Source: Isochrysis galbana
Taxonomy: Eukaryota; Haptophyta; Isochrysidales; Isochrysidaceae
Length of the DNA stretch: 25,000 bases
Assembly (NCBI GenBank): GCA_018136815.1
Contig: JADDIW010000135.1
Location: forward strand, 1-25,000
Direction of reading: 5' to 3'
The translations under genes were made by a program, and so were the position numbers. Positions 1 to 8,849 of the stretch are shown one piece after another. The notes under the pieces are model-generated. The model worked only from the letters and a program-made list of their open reading frames with translations. It was not told the origin of the DNA and made no database searches. How positions within the stretch are numbered: the first letter of the stretch is position 1; the number at the start of each line of letters is the position of its first letter.

Positions 1-98
1 TCACACGACTAACCCGGTGTCATGGTCCTCACACAGCAAGCCCGGCCAAACCCTAGCGTTGCTCTCTAACGCGGCTTCGGCATCACGCCCTATGGCAG

Positions 99-708
99 GC
101 GAACAAACTCCAGGGGTGATTCCTGGCGATGTTCGACTGAAGCTGCGCTCCAAGTCCCATGCTGTGTTCCGTCGCGATGGCCATCATCTTCATATGAATT
201 TGAGGATCACCCTGCAACAGGCCCTCCTTGGTTTCTCCAAGACTATTCATCACCTAGATGGTCACGATGTCGTCATTGCCAACAGCGAGATCTCGACACC
301 AGGGATGGTTATCGTTCTTGCAGGCGAGGGCATGCCGGTGAGTTTTCAGCACAACGTTTTCTAGATAGCTTTCTTAGCGAACGGACCCAACAACTTCATG
401 CATTTCAATGTAATGCCAGTCTCCACATTGTTGAGACTCTCACTTATCAAATCTTCGAAAGCAGCAACACCAAGGAAAGCTAGGAAAATGCACGAATAAT
501 CATGTGTGTGCAGCGTGGAGAGTTTGCGTTGTTTGTGGCTTCACTTGTATCTCGCCATCAACACGGACCTTCCTCCCGCCTGCTTCAGGTACACGGCACC
601 CCTTCTGAATTTGGAGAGCTCAGAGTGCAACTTGAGGTCATCTTCCCGAAAGCGCTGGCGGCTCAAGAGCGCGAGTGGCTGGTCAACCATTTTGACTATC
701 CCATATGA
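99..708 (+). CDS. DnaJ C-terminal domain protein, ER DNAJB11/ERdj3-like, 3' end (two exons)
   Basis: This is the last part of a type II J-protein (Hsp40), which delivers substrates to Hsp70 and stimulates its ATPase. Exon 99-337 encodes about 80 residues of the C-terminal substrate-binding domain: a PGD stretch, FRRDGHHLHM, a TLQQALLGF segment, HLDGHDV and finally GEGMP. Exon 589-708 continues in frame with a GELRVQLEVIFP strand and ends at TGA (706-708). HLDGH followed by GEGMP is closer to ER-lumenal ERdj3/DNAJB11 than to cytosolic DNAJB1, which usually has TLDGR there. The J domain must lie left of the window or in exons before position 1. The exon start at 99 is inferred: an AG at 97-98 directly precedes where similarity begins, and the codon there is split. 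No ER retention tail is visible. The family call is strong; the ER assignment rests on family motifs only. Confidence 0.85.
338..588 (+). other. Spliceosomal intron of the DnaJ gene
   Basis: A 251-nt intron begins with a consensus GTGAGT donor directly after the GEGMP codons and ends in a pyrimidine-rich stretch plus CAG at 586-588. Both junctions fall between codons (phase 0). Joining them makes the conserved GEGMP-to-VIFP segment of DnaJ proteins continuous. It calibrates splice signals for this genome: GT-AG with a pyrimidine tract. Position 1-98 is probably the end of another intron. Confidence 0.85.
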
Positions 709-892
709 ACCACATCACCCAAAAACGATCGTGCGCGCGCACTCAATAACGGATATAAGCGTATAAGAGATAGAGATAGGAGCGGTGCGAGGATCCTGTG
801 AGAGCTGAGAGCCGAAGCAGGAGTGGCATTGGTAGCTAGCGAGCGAGCGCGACAAACGTGTAGAATGTGGCACAGCGCGGGAAATTCCAATA
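709..892. other. Intergenic, nothing recognised
   Basis: This is the region downstream of the DnaJ gene. It has short ORFs only on the minus strand, without recognisable protein features, and no clear poly(A) signal that I would defend. Confidence 0.5.
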
Positions 893-1427
893 TTGGTATG
901 CAAACAGGGTTTTTTATTAGGAGTAAGTAAGAAAATGACGATCTCAGGAGCTTGAGGATTGAGAAGGATTGACAATTGAGGATTTTTTTGGTAGAAAGTT
1001 CCCCATACACCCAACAAGCACATATCCGGGGCCCATTAGGACCAAGACCCCCCCCTTGGGCCCCCGCAACAAAAACGTAACCAAATACAAAAATACTAAC
1101 AAAAGACGCTTAAGTCGCAAAGGGCCGAAAAGCTTGACTTCAAATCGAGACCGGGCGCGGTAGGTGCCCGTTTTCGACGATCCACCCAGATGAGTGACTA
1201 CCCCGCCAGACACCAATTACACAGGGGCCACCCGCACATTCACGCTAATCGGGCGGTCCGCGCGCCGAACTCTCGTTGAAATCAGCCATCCGTGGAGCCC
1301 ATTGGACGTCTGACGTCTCAGAGAGAGGCCCGAAGAGCCCAACTTCGAACTGATGCCGGCCCAAGCCTCCGACGCGTCAGTTGCCGGACAATCGTCGTCC
1401 GTCCCCGGATGTTCTGTCATATATATA
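893..1427 (+). mobile_element. Family A MITE-like repeat, copy 1 (degenerate left end)
   Basis: From about 893 the sequence follows the element at 19778-21038 in the same order. It has a degenerate CAAACAG left end with a T-run, an ATGACSATCTCAG box, GAGGATTTTTTT, AGAAAGTTCCC, CACATATCCGG, a poly-C/GGGCCC stretch, GTGCCCGTTTTCGACGATCC, and CCCAACTTCGAACTGATG. It holds one unit of the ~208-bp internal repeat that is tandemly repeated at 20014-20630. It has no right terminal repeat of its own before the next copy begins at 1428. No coding capacity is visible, so it is a non-autonomous element. Confidence 0.75.
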
Positions 1428-1605
1428 GGGCGGTCAAACAGCTATTTTAACTTCTAAGGGTGAAAATTAACCAAGTCAAGATTGAGGATTCATTACGAGA
1501 TTTTTGGATATGGTGACCGGATATGTGTAACTAGCACATATCCGGTGCCCTTTGGGCCCTAGCCCCCCCACGGTAGCCCCCACAGCGATGCGTAACCAGA
1601 AAACG
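1428..1605 (+). mobile_element. Family A repeat, copy 2 (truncated) with a hairpin
   Basis: A clean terminal motif GGGCGGTCAAACAG starts at 1428, directly after TA (1426-1427), in the same orientation as copy 1. Family similarity continues through the CACATATCCGG box and the C-rich GGGCCC stretch, then fades near 1600. At 1516-1546 it has a perfect 12-bp inverted repeat (arms ACCGGATATGTG and its complement) around a 7-nt loop. Other copies show only the right arm clearly. Confidence 0.65.
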
Positions 1606-2482
1606 CGCAAATTGGCCAGAAATCACTATCGCGGAGGGCCGATGGCCGACGCGAGCGCGGGCGAGCGTCGGGCCGCTAATCGACGCGTCCCCGGCGCAGC
1701 GTGCCTCGGCCAGCCACAGCCATGCGCGTAGGCTGCCAGGAGCGCCTCCTACTGCCCCCCATGCCCGCCGCCGCCTCATCGCAAATCGCCCCGTGAGGTC
1801 TAGTGCCTGCGCCACTAGCCACTAGCCCGAGGTTGGTATTCATTTTCTGGTATTCATTTTCAGCTTGCCCTTGTCGTCTTCTGCGAAGATGGGGGTGCTA
1901 ATAAGTTCTATTGGATTTTTGAGTTTGGGTTTTCTACCGTGGGCAGCTGTGCGTGTACGTGCACGTACGTAGTACGAGGCTATGTATGAGTGCCCGCAAC
2001 TAAGTTTATACTTGGTTGACCCATGGGGGGGCACGAGCCCCCCCCTCTCTCCACTCCTCCCCTGCCATGGGGGAGGAACCACCCATCCTCCTGGCACGCG
2101 TGATGGCTTGCCAGGAGGCCACTGCCCTACTGACCCACTCCCTTCCCCACAGGCTCGCCCCATTCGCCCATCCTGGCCCCTCGTGACCAGCCCATCGCTC
2201 CAACCCCCCCTCCCCCCCTGGTCGACAGGCAGACAGGTGCAGATTGGGGGCCCCAGAGGCTCAGGAGCGCCAGCGAGGGAGAGGCAGGGGAGACCAGGGC
2301 CCAGTCCCAGCCTCCTCTGCCCCCAGAGCTGGCCTCCATGAGCCTCCAGGGGTCGCCAGGGGCAGCTGCAGGCCTGCCGCAGGCGCGCCATCGCGCGTGC
2401 CGCAGGAGAGGGGAGAGAGAGCGCGGAGAAGGGGGTGGGCGGAGCGAGAGCTCCGCTCACCGAAAAATAGGTAAGTCCCGCA
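1606..2482. other. GC-rich intergenic region with a C-rich tract
   Basis: I find no gene that I can support. The region is GC-rich, with a C/CT-rich stretch at about 2033-2225 on the plus strand. ORFs of up to about 200 codons on both strands are low-complexity (Pro/Gly/Arg) and arise from base composition. Similar polypyrimidine tracts lie upstream of supported genes (17540-17840, 23440-23600), so an unrecognised promoter is possible but unproven. Confidence 0.4.
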
Positions 2483-2632
2483 CCTGTTTACAGGATAAGT
2501 CGGGGCTGAGACCGCCGCCCACTCGGAGACACAGGAGGAAGGGGGGGAACGATCACCGGGGGGGGGCGCGGGCCACCGGACCATATCTAAGCCCTTCACC
2601 CCTATCCCCCTAGTAGTGCACGGGGGGAGTCG
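2483..2632 (+). repeat. Dispersed repeat family B, copy 1
   Basis: It begins with CCTGTTTACAGGATAAGTCGG and runs through a CCGCCC segment, a G-run, CACCGGACCATATCTAAGCCC and a C-rich end followed by GTGCA and a G-run. The same order recurs at 12773-12950 with length variation in the G-runs. No ORF and no clear terminal repeats are visible. The opening CCTGT/ACAGG is a small palindrome in this copy. Confidence 0.7.
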
Positions 2633-4352
2633 CCTTATGGCGGGGGGAGAAGGGCCGGGGAAGTGGGGGTGTAGAAAGTTTCCTACGTGAGTAGAAAGTA
2701 GAGGGTCCACGGCCGCGTGTGCGGTGAGACTATTAAAAGGTTTAATTTATGTATGAGTGCCCGGCGGAGATAGGCCCCTTACTTACGAGAGTTGAGAGTT
2801 GTAGATCTAATGAACGTGGGCTCGAGGATCGGTATGTAATGGAAGTAGTAGGATTCGAACTCTACCTTGTAGAAGTCTCTGATTATGTATTTCCATGCTA
2901 CTACTACTACCTCCGTTCAAAAACTTGAGATTTTTTTGTTTGATTTTAATAGCCCCCCCAAACCTGGAACAAGTAAACCACAATGTCAACGGGGGGGTTG
3001 CCGGTACATGTACATGCTGGCTTAATGGGGTACAGGAGGGGGGCGCTCAGAACCAGAACTCGAAAAAACTTCTGAAATAGGCAATTTTCAAATGTCAAAT
3101 GTGGATGGGTGTGCAATTGGGCTTGCTGGAGCGGTTGGCGCGAAAGCTCGTGTCTCGCGGCTCGCGGCCCGGAAGAGAGAAGTGCCACGCTTGCACCGTC
3201 GCAGCGGCCATTGCTCGTAAACCACCTTGCGTAGTTTCTTTCACTGGAGTACAGGCGAGTCGAAGCAAACCAACGGGTTTTTCTCTTTTTCTCGCGTTGG
3301 CGCCATTGTTGAAACTCCGTTGGCTCTTCCAATGCTCTCTCAAGCAGAGTTTCATTCAGCTCTGCAAAATCCCTCGGATACCTTTTTATTGAATGAGGGG
3401 GCTCTAAGGCGACAGCGCGCCGCGAGCGCCCGGATGGACCAGCCATATGTCGACTTCACCTTTGTGCGGCGGCGGGGAACGCATAGTCACGCGCCCGTGC
3501 TGTCAATCCAGCGGCTCGCTCGGCGCCCGTGCGCTCGTCGCATTGGCCGCGGCGCTGGGAGGGAAGTACGGGAATCTCGTGTCAGCGCTCGCAGCGTAGG
3601 GCTACAGCCTCGGCTTGACCAAACGTGGCGTATGCTCTTCATTGGCAAGGGCGAGTTCACATCTTTGGATGCCCAAATACTACGAGAGGTTCAGCAGCGC
3701 TGCTTGCAACTCTTACAAGGCGTGCAGCGCGAGATTAGCCAGCGCATTGCTGACCAGGCTGGCTAGGCAGGATGAACACTCCTGGATGGTTAGCTCGGCC
3801 CCTTGACTGACCTTTCGGGTCCAAAAGTGAACCCTAGTCATCATCCCTATGAGCAACCGTGATCGCTTGCACGGATGACCCACACCGTGCAGCCCTTCTT
3901 GTGCCACCATTTTATTCTGCTTTCGGGCACTTGTCTGGCGTCCCATAGCTCGAGTTGTATACAACAGCGTTGCCTTGATAAAATGTCTCTAGCCTCCGAT
4001 TCCATTGACAGCCCTCGTCAAGTTGTGCTCTGTTCTATCTCATACGTCAGCAATATGGCCGCTTGTAATGCTGCTGACGACCGCGAAAGCAGTAAGATGT
4101 ATGTATTTATTGGACTGGTGCCTAAAGGTAATCTGTTCGCGTGGCGCCTTTCAACCTTCCACAAGCTTCCAAAACCTCAACTTCCAACGCTTTTGCCAGA
4201 ATTGCCAAGTGCCAATTGGTGACTGCTGTCGCTCTGTTAGTGCGTTGCGCTCAATCTACTTATCGATAGCTTTTCCATAACTTCGATCGGGCCAAACTTT
4301 CAGACACTAGCAAAAGCACTCACGACGAGTCACGAGCGAAGATCGAAGAGCC
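2633..4352. other. Region with overlapping unassigned ORFs
   Basis: ORFs overlap on both strands: plus 3227-3766 (179 codons), minus 2946-3446 (166 codons) and plus 3875-4222 (115 codons). None shows a family motif. The minus ORF has a charged stretch of coding-like composition (ALEEPTEFQQWRQREKKRK, residues about 38-56), and the plus ORF ends with a helical stretch (residues about 140-178). Both cannot be equally real where they overlap. There may be an exon here or an old element; I cannot decide from sequence alone. Confidence 0.25.
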
Positions 4353-4500
4353 CGGCCGGTGCGAACGATCAAGACCAATGGCGGATGGCGGAAGGAGCTA
4401 CCCTTTCACCATGGGGAGCGGCATGCCGCAAGGTTGCCCGCTATCCCCACTCACTTTCCTCCTCACCACGGCCAACTATCTAAGGATGTCCAGAATGATG
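4353..4500 (+). pseudogene. Relic of a non-LTR (LINE-type) reverse transcriptase
   Basis: The fragment GMPQGCPLSPLTFLL at about 4423-4467 matches the conserved reverse-transcriptase block with a PQG-PLSP core, which precedes the catalytic YxDD block in LINE-type enzymes. Just upstream, VRTIKTNGG is read in another frame from 4359, so a frameshift separates the two halves near 4395-4400. After about 4470 the similarity is lost, and no YxDD is found. It is a short dead remnant, and not enough remains to assign a clade. The plus-strand ORF that starts at ATG 4378 contains it but is not a functional gene. Confidence 0.6.
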
Positions 4501-4800
4501 GAATCGATTGATCCAATCATTGCTGGGTTCATTGAGTTCATTGGCCCCAATAGATTGACCAAGCTTTGCTGGGTTTGGGGCCAAGCTTTCCAAGCTTTTC
4601 CGCCGCGCGTACAGCGCGCGCGCCGTGCGCCGTGCGGGTGTGCGGGTATTGGGAGTCGTGTGTGCTTGTGTGGGACTTGGAGATGGTCCCGGACGAGCCT
4701 GAGGATGAGGAGTGAGTGTGTACGTGTGTAAGTGCACAAGACTATACTTATACCCTATTATAATAATACTATAATTATCTTATTATAAATAATCATAGGG
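4501..4800. other. Intergenic, ends in an AT-rich stretch
   Basis: No gene is supported. A TCCAAGCTTTC-type duplication and GC alternation occur at 4560-4640. From about 4740 to 4798 the DNA is strongly AT-rich, with imperfect TTATAATAAT palindromes, next to the TGACGTCA cluster. Confidence 0.4.
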
Positions 4801-4801
4801 G

Positions 4802-4872
4802 TCTGACGTCAGGTCTGACGTCAGGTACGTCACCCTTTGTCAGGTGCCACCGACCTCTCACCTGACGTGAGA
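4802..4872. promoter_or_regulatory. Cluster of TGACGTCA (CRE-like) palindromes
   Basis: Two perfect TGACGTCA palindromes lie at 4804-4811 and 4816-4823 as a 12-bp tandem repeat. An ACGTCAC follows, and CCTGACGTGA lies at 4861-4870. TGACGTCA is the classic CRE/bZIP binding site. Neither neighbouring gene starts near it: the 5497-8244 gene ends on this side. A regulatory role is therefore only a possibility, and it may be part of a repeat element. Confidence 0.3.
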
Positions 4873-4910
4873 AATACCATCCGGGCAACACAGCCCAACC
4901 AGCACAGTCA

Positions 4911-5045
4911 CTAGGGGTAGGCCAAAATATCAAAATATCCAGTAAAATTCACCCAAATATCCATTTGCCATTTGGGATATCTTGTTTATATCCAGGCTAC
5001 TCGCCCAATTATCCTGCAAAATATCCGCAATGGATATCGATTGGA
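4911..5045 (+). repeat. Family C repeat (ATATCC-rich), copy 1
   Basis: It starts with CTAGGGGTAGGC and continues with many AAATATCC/GGATATC words, often preceded by CC. The same word appears in clusters at 13000-13072 and 15455-15562. The 15562 copy ends with the inverted complement of the start motif. The clustering is too dense for chance in DNA of this GC content. It is probably a degenerate mobile repeat. Confidence 0.55.
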
Positions 5046-5496
5046 CATCCACCGATCGGCGATCCGCGAGGCCCGCAAGCAATACTGGCGGCGTGATGGT
5101 GATGGGACTAGAGGTAGAGGAGAAGAGGAGGAGGAAGGGGAGGAGGGTGAAGCGCGGGTGGTGGAGAAGGCTGGGAGGACGACTAATCTTTATAGCTAGC
5201 GGTAGTAGCCTAAATCTCCAGATTTTTATACCACTGCGACACACATGGGCATTGCCACCCTCGTATGTAGCAAATGGACAATGTAAGTGCTTCTGAAGAA
5301 AATCGTTGCTGAGTCGGGACGCATAAAGCAATGTGTGGTAGTAACATCAGCCGCGCATATGATGCATGAGTCGGCCACTCCACACGTCTCCATGCATTCT
5401 CCCACGAGCCCCCCGGCAAAAGGGCTCTCACAAATTGCAATTTGTGTCCATGAATAGGAGCACAAGACCGCGGGGCTGAGTTTTTCTTGCGAAGCT

Positions 5497-8244
5497 CTAC
5501 GACTTTGCCAACACCATGAAGAACCGATCGACATGCTGGCCATGTTCCCAAAAACGATCGAAATAAGACTGTTCATCCACAAGGAATCCTCCAGCGGGAC
5601 CGGGCAAGCCATGATAAATGTGAATGCTATCGATGACTTCGCGATGCATGGAAGGGAGGTCGAGCGAGATAAAGTGCGGAAAGCTACTTGAAGTGCCGTT
5701 GGGCGATGAACATTTGTGCACGCTTGTTGGGCATGCCGGCTTCCTCCGCCGCATGTCTCCTATCATGCGCGCCAGGGAGCAGCAGTAGCGATGGTTGTCG
5801 GAGAAGATGGTGAGCCGACCGACATTGGTGAGGGCAGAATGAGCAGCATCGAAAAACTCGGGAGTGAGGAGAGCGCCCGTCAACTCAGACGAGGCATCCT
5901 CAGTACCCCAGCGGTGCGGCGGCTCGGGGAAGTTCACGAAGATATGTGCGACTGAACGCCGCTTCACGTGGTTGCGCAACAGAGCTACACCATCGCCACC
6001 GATGACTGCCAAGTTTTGCGCGCGATTCATCACCATCCGCGACAGGATGGAGGCAAGCCGGTCATGCTTCAGTTCACACGCAATCCAATTAGCCTTGCCA
6101 GCATCAGCATTGGCTTGCGCCACCACCCAATCGCCTGTCCCTGATGCTAGCTCCATTTTGATAGGCAAGCCTTCCGCACAATCGTCATCTTTTGTTTCAT
6201 GCTCGTTTGGAGCGAAAAGCTTGCCCCATCGGATACGCCCCTGGGGTGAGAAGCATTGACGAAGACTCTTTCGGAAGTGTGCGATGCTTGCATGGCCTTT
6301 GGCGACCTTCTTCAGTCCCAAGGTCCGCCGTAGCGCGTGCTCGAGCTCCTCCACGATCACATCGCGAGGTATCGGGGCGACGACTCGAGGAACCAACGCA
6401 AGGGAGTTGCTCGGGAGCATGCGCATCGGCGGCGGCGGAGGAGGAGGAGGAGGAGGCGCAGAGGTTGGCGTGATTTCGGACGTCTCCGTGCCTGAGGACT
6501 TGGAAGGAGGCAGCGGGGGCGGGGGAGGGGGCGGAGGCGGGGCGGAAGCTATCGTCGAAACGAACAAATGCATCATCTCGGACGGATGAGCAAGTGAGAG
6601 CGCCTCTAGAGGAACGAGTGGAGATCTGCTGAAGATGAGTGTTCGGCGCAGCGAAAGGATCAGAGACGGCGAGCCCCAGGAAGGAGCACCTTGTGGCGGT
6701 GCATGCAATGTAGCGCTCGAGACGAAACGCCCGATGCGCTGGGCTTCACGTACGAGCTCGTCGTGACGAAATTTTTTGGCTTGGTTGCGCTCTTCTTCCG
6801 GCCATTCATCAATCCCGTTTCGGGGCCCGCTTTCTGGCCATGTCTCCTCTGGAACTGCACTGCTCTGGCTCAACAGCTTGCGAGCGCGCCTCAGCGCACC
6901 GCGCGCAACCTTCCACTTGGCCAGCACAGCGGCTGCGTGCGCTAGATGCAGTTCCATGGCTGCTAGCGCATCGCGTGCCTCGGCCTCTGCCAACACCTCG
7001 TCAATCTGACGTATCGAGAGGTCGTGGTAGAAGCGGCAATTCATACCGCGGTCGCAGCGGCCAGCGGCCCAGAAGGAGCAAGGTGGAGGTGTGCCGGGAG
7101 GCGGGGGGGCCTTTGGCTCTGAGCGTGCTTTCGAGACAGCCTTGAGGTGCTCCTTCCGCGCACGCCTCTGCGACTTGACGTGAGACTTGAGCGCCTTCAT
7201 CTCGAGGCCTTGTGCCAATAGTCGAGCGAGCGCGACGTGTGCGACGCCATCGGGCTTGATACGCCAAGCAGACCCCGCCATTTCGAACGCCCACCGTGCG
7301 GCCTTAACGTCACCACACCGAATGCAGCCGCGCAAGAAAGTATTGAGAGCCCGCAGGTCAACCATGATAGGCGGCGATGAGTGCGCCATCCTGCGGAGAA
7401 GGTGGACGGATGCGGTGAGGTCACCGGCGGCGCAGAAGCCCTTTAACATTGTTGTGAAGAAGATGACGTTGGGCTTGCACTTTGAGTTGAGCATCGCCTC
7501 GAACACTCGCACTGCACCCGCGAGATCACCGGAGAGGACGTGTGCATTGAGCAAAGATGAGTATGAATATCCGGAGGGATGCAATCCCTCTGCTCGGATC
7601 TGCTCAAAGGTGGCGATAGCATCACTCAATTGTTTTAGCCTTGCGCACTCACCAATGCGTGTCGTCAGTTCACGCACACGTTCGAGCTGTAGCTCTCGAG
7701 GCAGGGAAGACTGTGGAACACCCATACATTCGGTCATGCCACCCGAAGCACCAGGAGCACTAGAACTGTCACTCAGTGTGCGGGGAGAGACCGCAGCATG
7801 CAAGGGACCCAAGATGCCCTGGCCTGAGGGATTGGACCTCCCGCAGGTGCATTTTCGGCCGAAGACTAGGCAGTTACATGGCTCAGGATGTTGCGGCGGT
7901 GGCGGCGGCGGGCGATGCTGAGAAGGGAGTGAAGGATCTCCAGGATTGGGTCTCGCCACTTGCAACGGTGGCGGTGGCGGAAGCAGAGGAGGAGGCGGCG
8001 GCGGCGGCAGCGGAAGTGGGATCGGAAGCGGAGGTGGAGGCGGTCTAGACCACTGGATCCGCCCTGTGCTCTCCTCCCACGTGCCCACTCTCACCAGCTG
8101 CCCATCCCAGTCCCGCTCAGCACTGTAGACAGCGTCGACGTGCCGCAAGTAGAGCTCTCCGTCGTGAACAATCCCAGTGAGCTCAGGCTCTGCGGGCGGA
8201 CGCGGCCCAGCGTTGGCTTCGTGTTTCCGCTTCTTCGACCCCAT
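5497..8244 (-). CDS. PPR-CCCH zinc finger-TrmB-type tRNA (guanine-N7) methyltransferase fusion
   Basis: A single 915-codon exon, ATG in a good context (gcgagATGG). A KKRK basic patch lies at residues 4-7. Poly-proline segments are near 68-93, 112-117, 569-580 and 598-607. About four PPR helical-hairpin repeats span roughly 193-340; an example is GYSYSSLLNAHVLSGDLAGA. A perfect C-x7-C-x5-C-x3-H zinc finger begins at about 389. The C-terminal third (about 630-915) resembles TrmB/Trm8/METTL1: a glycine motif near 700 (ELASGTGDW), an acidic CELKHDRL, a GGDGVALL strand, and NFPEPPHRW near 772, the counterpart of the family FPDPWPK loop. Such enzymes make m7G46 in tRNA using SAM. PPR and CCCH modules bind RNA, so an RNA-directed methyltransferase is inferred, perhaps organellar, although the basic patch could also suggest the nucleus. 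The family DPW is changed to EPP, so activity is unproven. Confidence 0.85.
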   Translation of the reverse strand: MGSKKRKHEANAGPRPPAEPELTGIVHDGELYLRHVDAVYSAERDWDGQLVRVGTWEESTGRIQWSRPPPPPLPIPLPLPPPPPPPLLPPPPPLQVARPNPGDPSLPSQHRPPPPPPQHPEPCNCLVFGRKCTCGRSNPSGQGILGPLHAAVSPRTLSDSSSAPGASGGMTECMGVPQSSLPRELQLERVRELTTRIGECARLKQLSDAIATFEQIRAEGLHPSGYSYSSLLNAHVLSGDLAGAVRVFEAMLNSKCKPNVIFFTTMLKGFCAAGDLTASVHLLRRMAHSSPPIMVDLRALNTFLRGCIRCGDVKAARWAFEMAGSAWRIKPDGVAHVALARLLAQGLEMKALKSHVKSQRRARKEHLKAVSKARSEPKAPPPPGTPPPCSFWAAGRCDRGMNCRFYHDLSIRQIDEVLAEAEARDALAAMELHLAHAAAVLAKWKVARGALRRARKLLSQSSAVPEETWPESGPRNGIDEWPEEERNQAKKFRHDELVREAQRIGRFVSSATLHAPPQGAPSWGSPSLILSLRRTLIFSRSPLVPLEALSLAHPSEMMHLFVSTIASAPPPPPPPPPLPPSKSSGTETSEITPTSAPPPPPPPPPPMRMLPSNSLALVPRVVAPIPRDVIVEELEHALRRTLGLKKVAKGHASIAHFRKSLRQCFSPQGRIRWGKLFAPNEHETKDDDCAEGLPIKMELASGTGDWVVAQANADAGKANWIACELKHDRLASILSRMVMNRAQNLAVIGGDGVALLRNHVKRRSVAHIFVNFPEPPHRWGTEDASSELTGALLTPEFFDAAHSALTNVGRLTIFSDNHRYCCSLARMIGDMRRRKPACPTSVHKCSSPNGTSSSFPHFISLDLPSMHREVIDSIHIYHGLPGPAGGFLVDEQSYFDRFWEHGQHVDRFFMVLAKS

Positions 8245-8566
8245 CTCGCCCAGCAGCGCGCCCTCCCGACGCGCCAGGCGCCGCTCGGCGCGAGCGGACG
8301 GCTCGGCGGCTGACGAGCGAGGGCACGTTCCTCAAACTCAAAGAGGAAACGGGAAGGAAGACAAATCAAGGGCACGGCCGATGTCTGTAGCTCTATCTAC
8401 TCCTAGTAGTGATATGACATTGTATTTTACCCCCCTCGCCAACATGAACGGCTCTGTGCTCGCCGCCCTTGCGTCTTAACTCCTTAGCCTTAGGGCCGGT
8501 CTACGCGACTTCTCTTGTCCGCGGGGGTCCTTATTCCCAGGAGAAAACAAGGGTCTCGAGAACAGG
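8245..8566. other. Upstream region of the PPR-methyltransferase gene
   Basis: This spans the 5' flank of the minus-strand gene up to the 33-bp repeats. It is GC-rich and has no TATA box that I can place with confidence. No other gene is supported. Confidence 0.35.
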
Positions 8567-8772
8567 CGAGAAGCGCTCAATCACCATCACCCACATCAAA
8601 GAAAAGCGTTCAATCACCATCAGCCTACACGTGGAACGCGTTCAATCGCCATCACCCCCACATCAAAGAAAAGCGTTCAATTACCATCAGCCTACACGTG
8701 GGAACGCGTTCAATCGCCATCACCCCCCACCGCATGGAAAAGCGTTCAATCACCATCAGCCTACACATGGTC
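8567..8772 (+). repeat. Tandem array of ~33-bp units (GCGTTCAATCACCATCA)
   Basis: About six units begin with GCGYTCAATYRCCATCA. They alternate between two tails, one like CCCACATCAAAGAAAA and one like GCCTACACGTGGAAC, so the higher-order period is about 66 bp. The same units recur at 13862-13980 and once at 14445, in each case leading into the same downstream ORF. This ties the array to one duplicated element. Confidence 0.85.
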
Positions 8773-8849
8773 TCGTCTGCCTTGTGGCACCGAGGAGCAA
8801 GGGCGCGCTCAGTGCCCGCATAGCGCCATCGTACATAACGTTAGCTTGT

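Noticed and set aside
1840-2460. 206-codon minus-strand ORF in GC-rich DNA
   Set aside because: Low-complexity Gly/Pro/Arg composition, no family motif, and competing ORFs on the other strand.
2840-2914. tRNA-like sequence on the minus strand (7-bp acceptor pairing, GTTCGAATCC T-loop word, 74-75 nt long)
   Set aside because: The T stem has a bulge and mismatches, the D stem is not in a standard position, and no 5-bp anticodon stem with a 7-nt loop forms. The acceptor pairing is helped by a TAC microsatellite. A degenerate tRNA-derived piece remains possible.
7187-7921. 244-codon plus-strand ORF inside the PPR-methyltransferase gene
   Set aside because: It is antisense to the PPR and zinc-finger region, whose domain motifs support the minus strand.
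8567-8772. CRISPR array
   Set aside because: The units are near-contiguous tandem repeats with two alternating tails, not identical repeats with unique spacers, and no cas genes are nearby.
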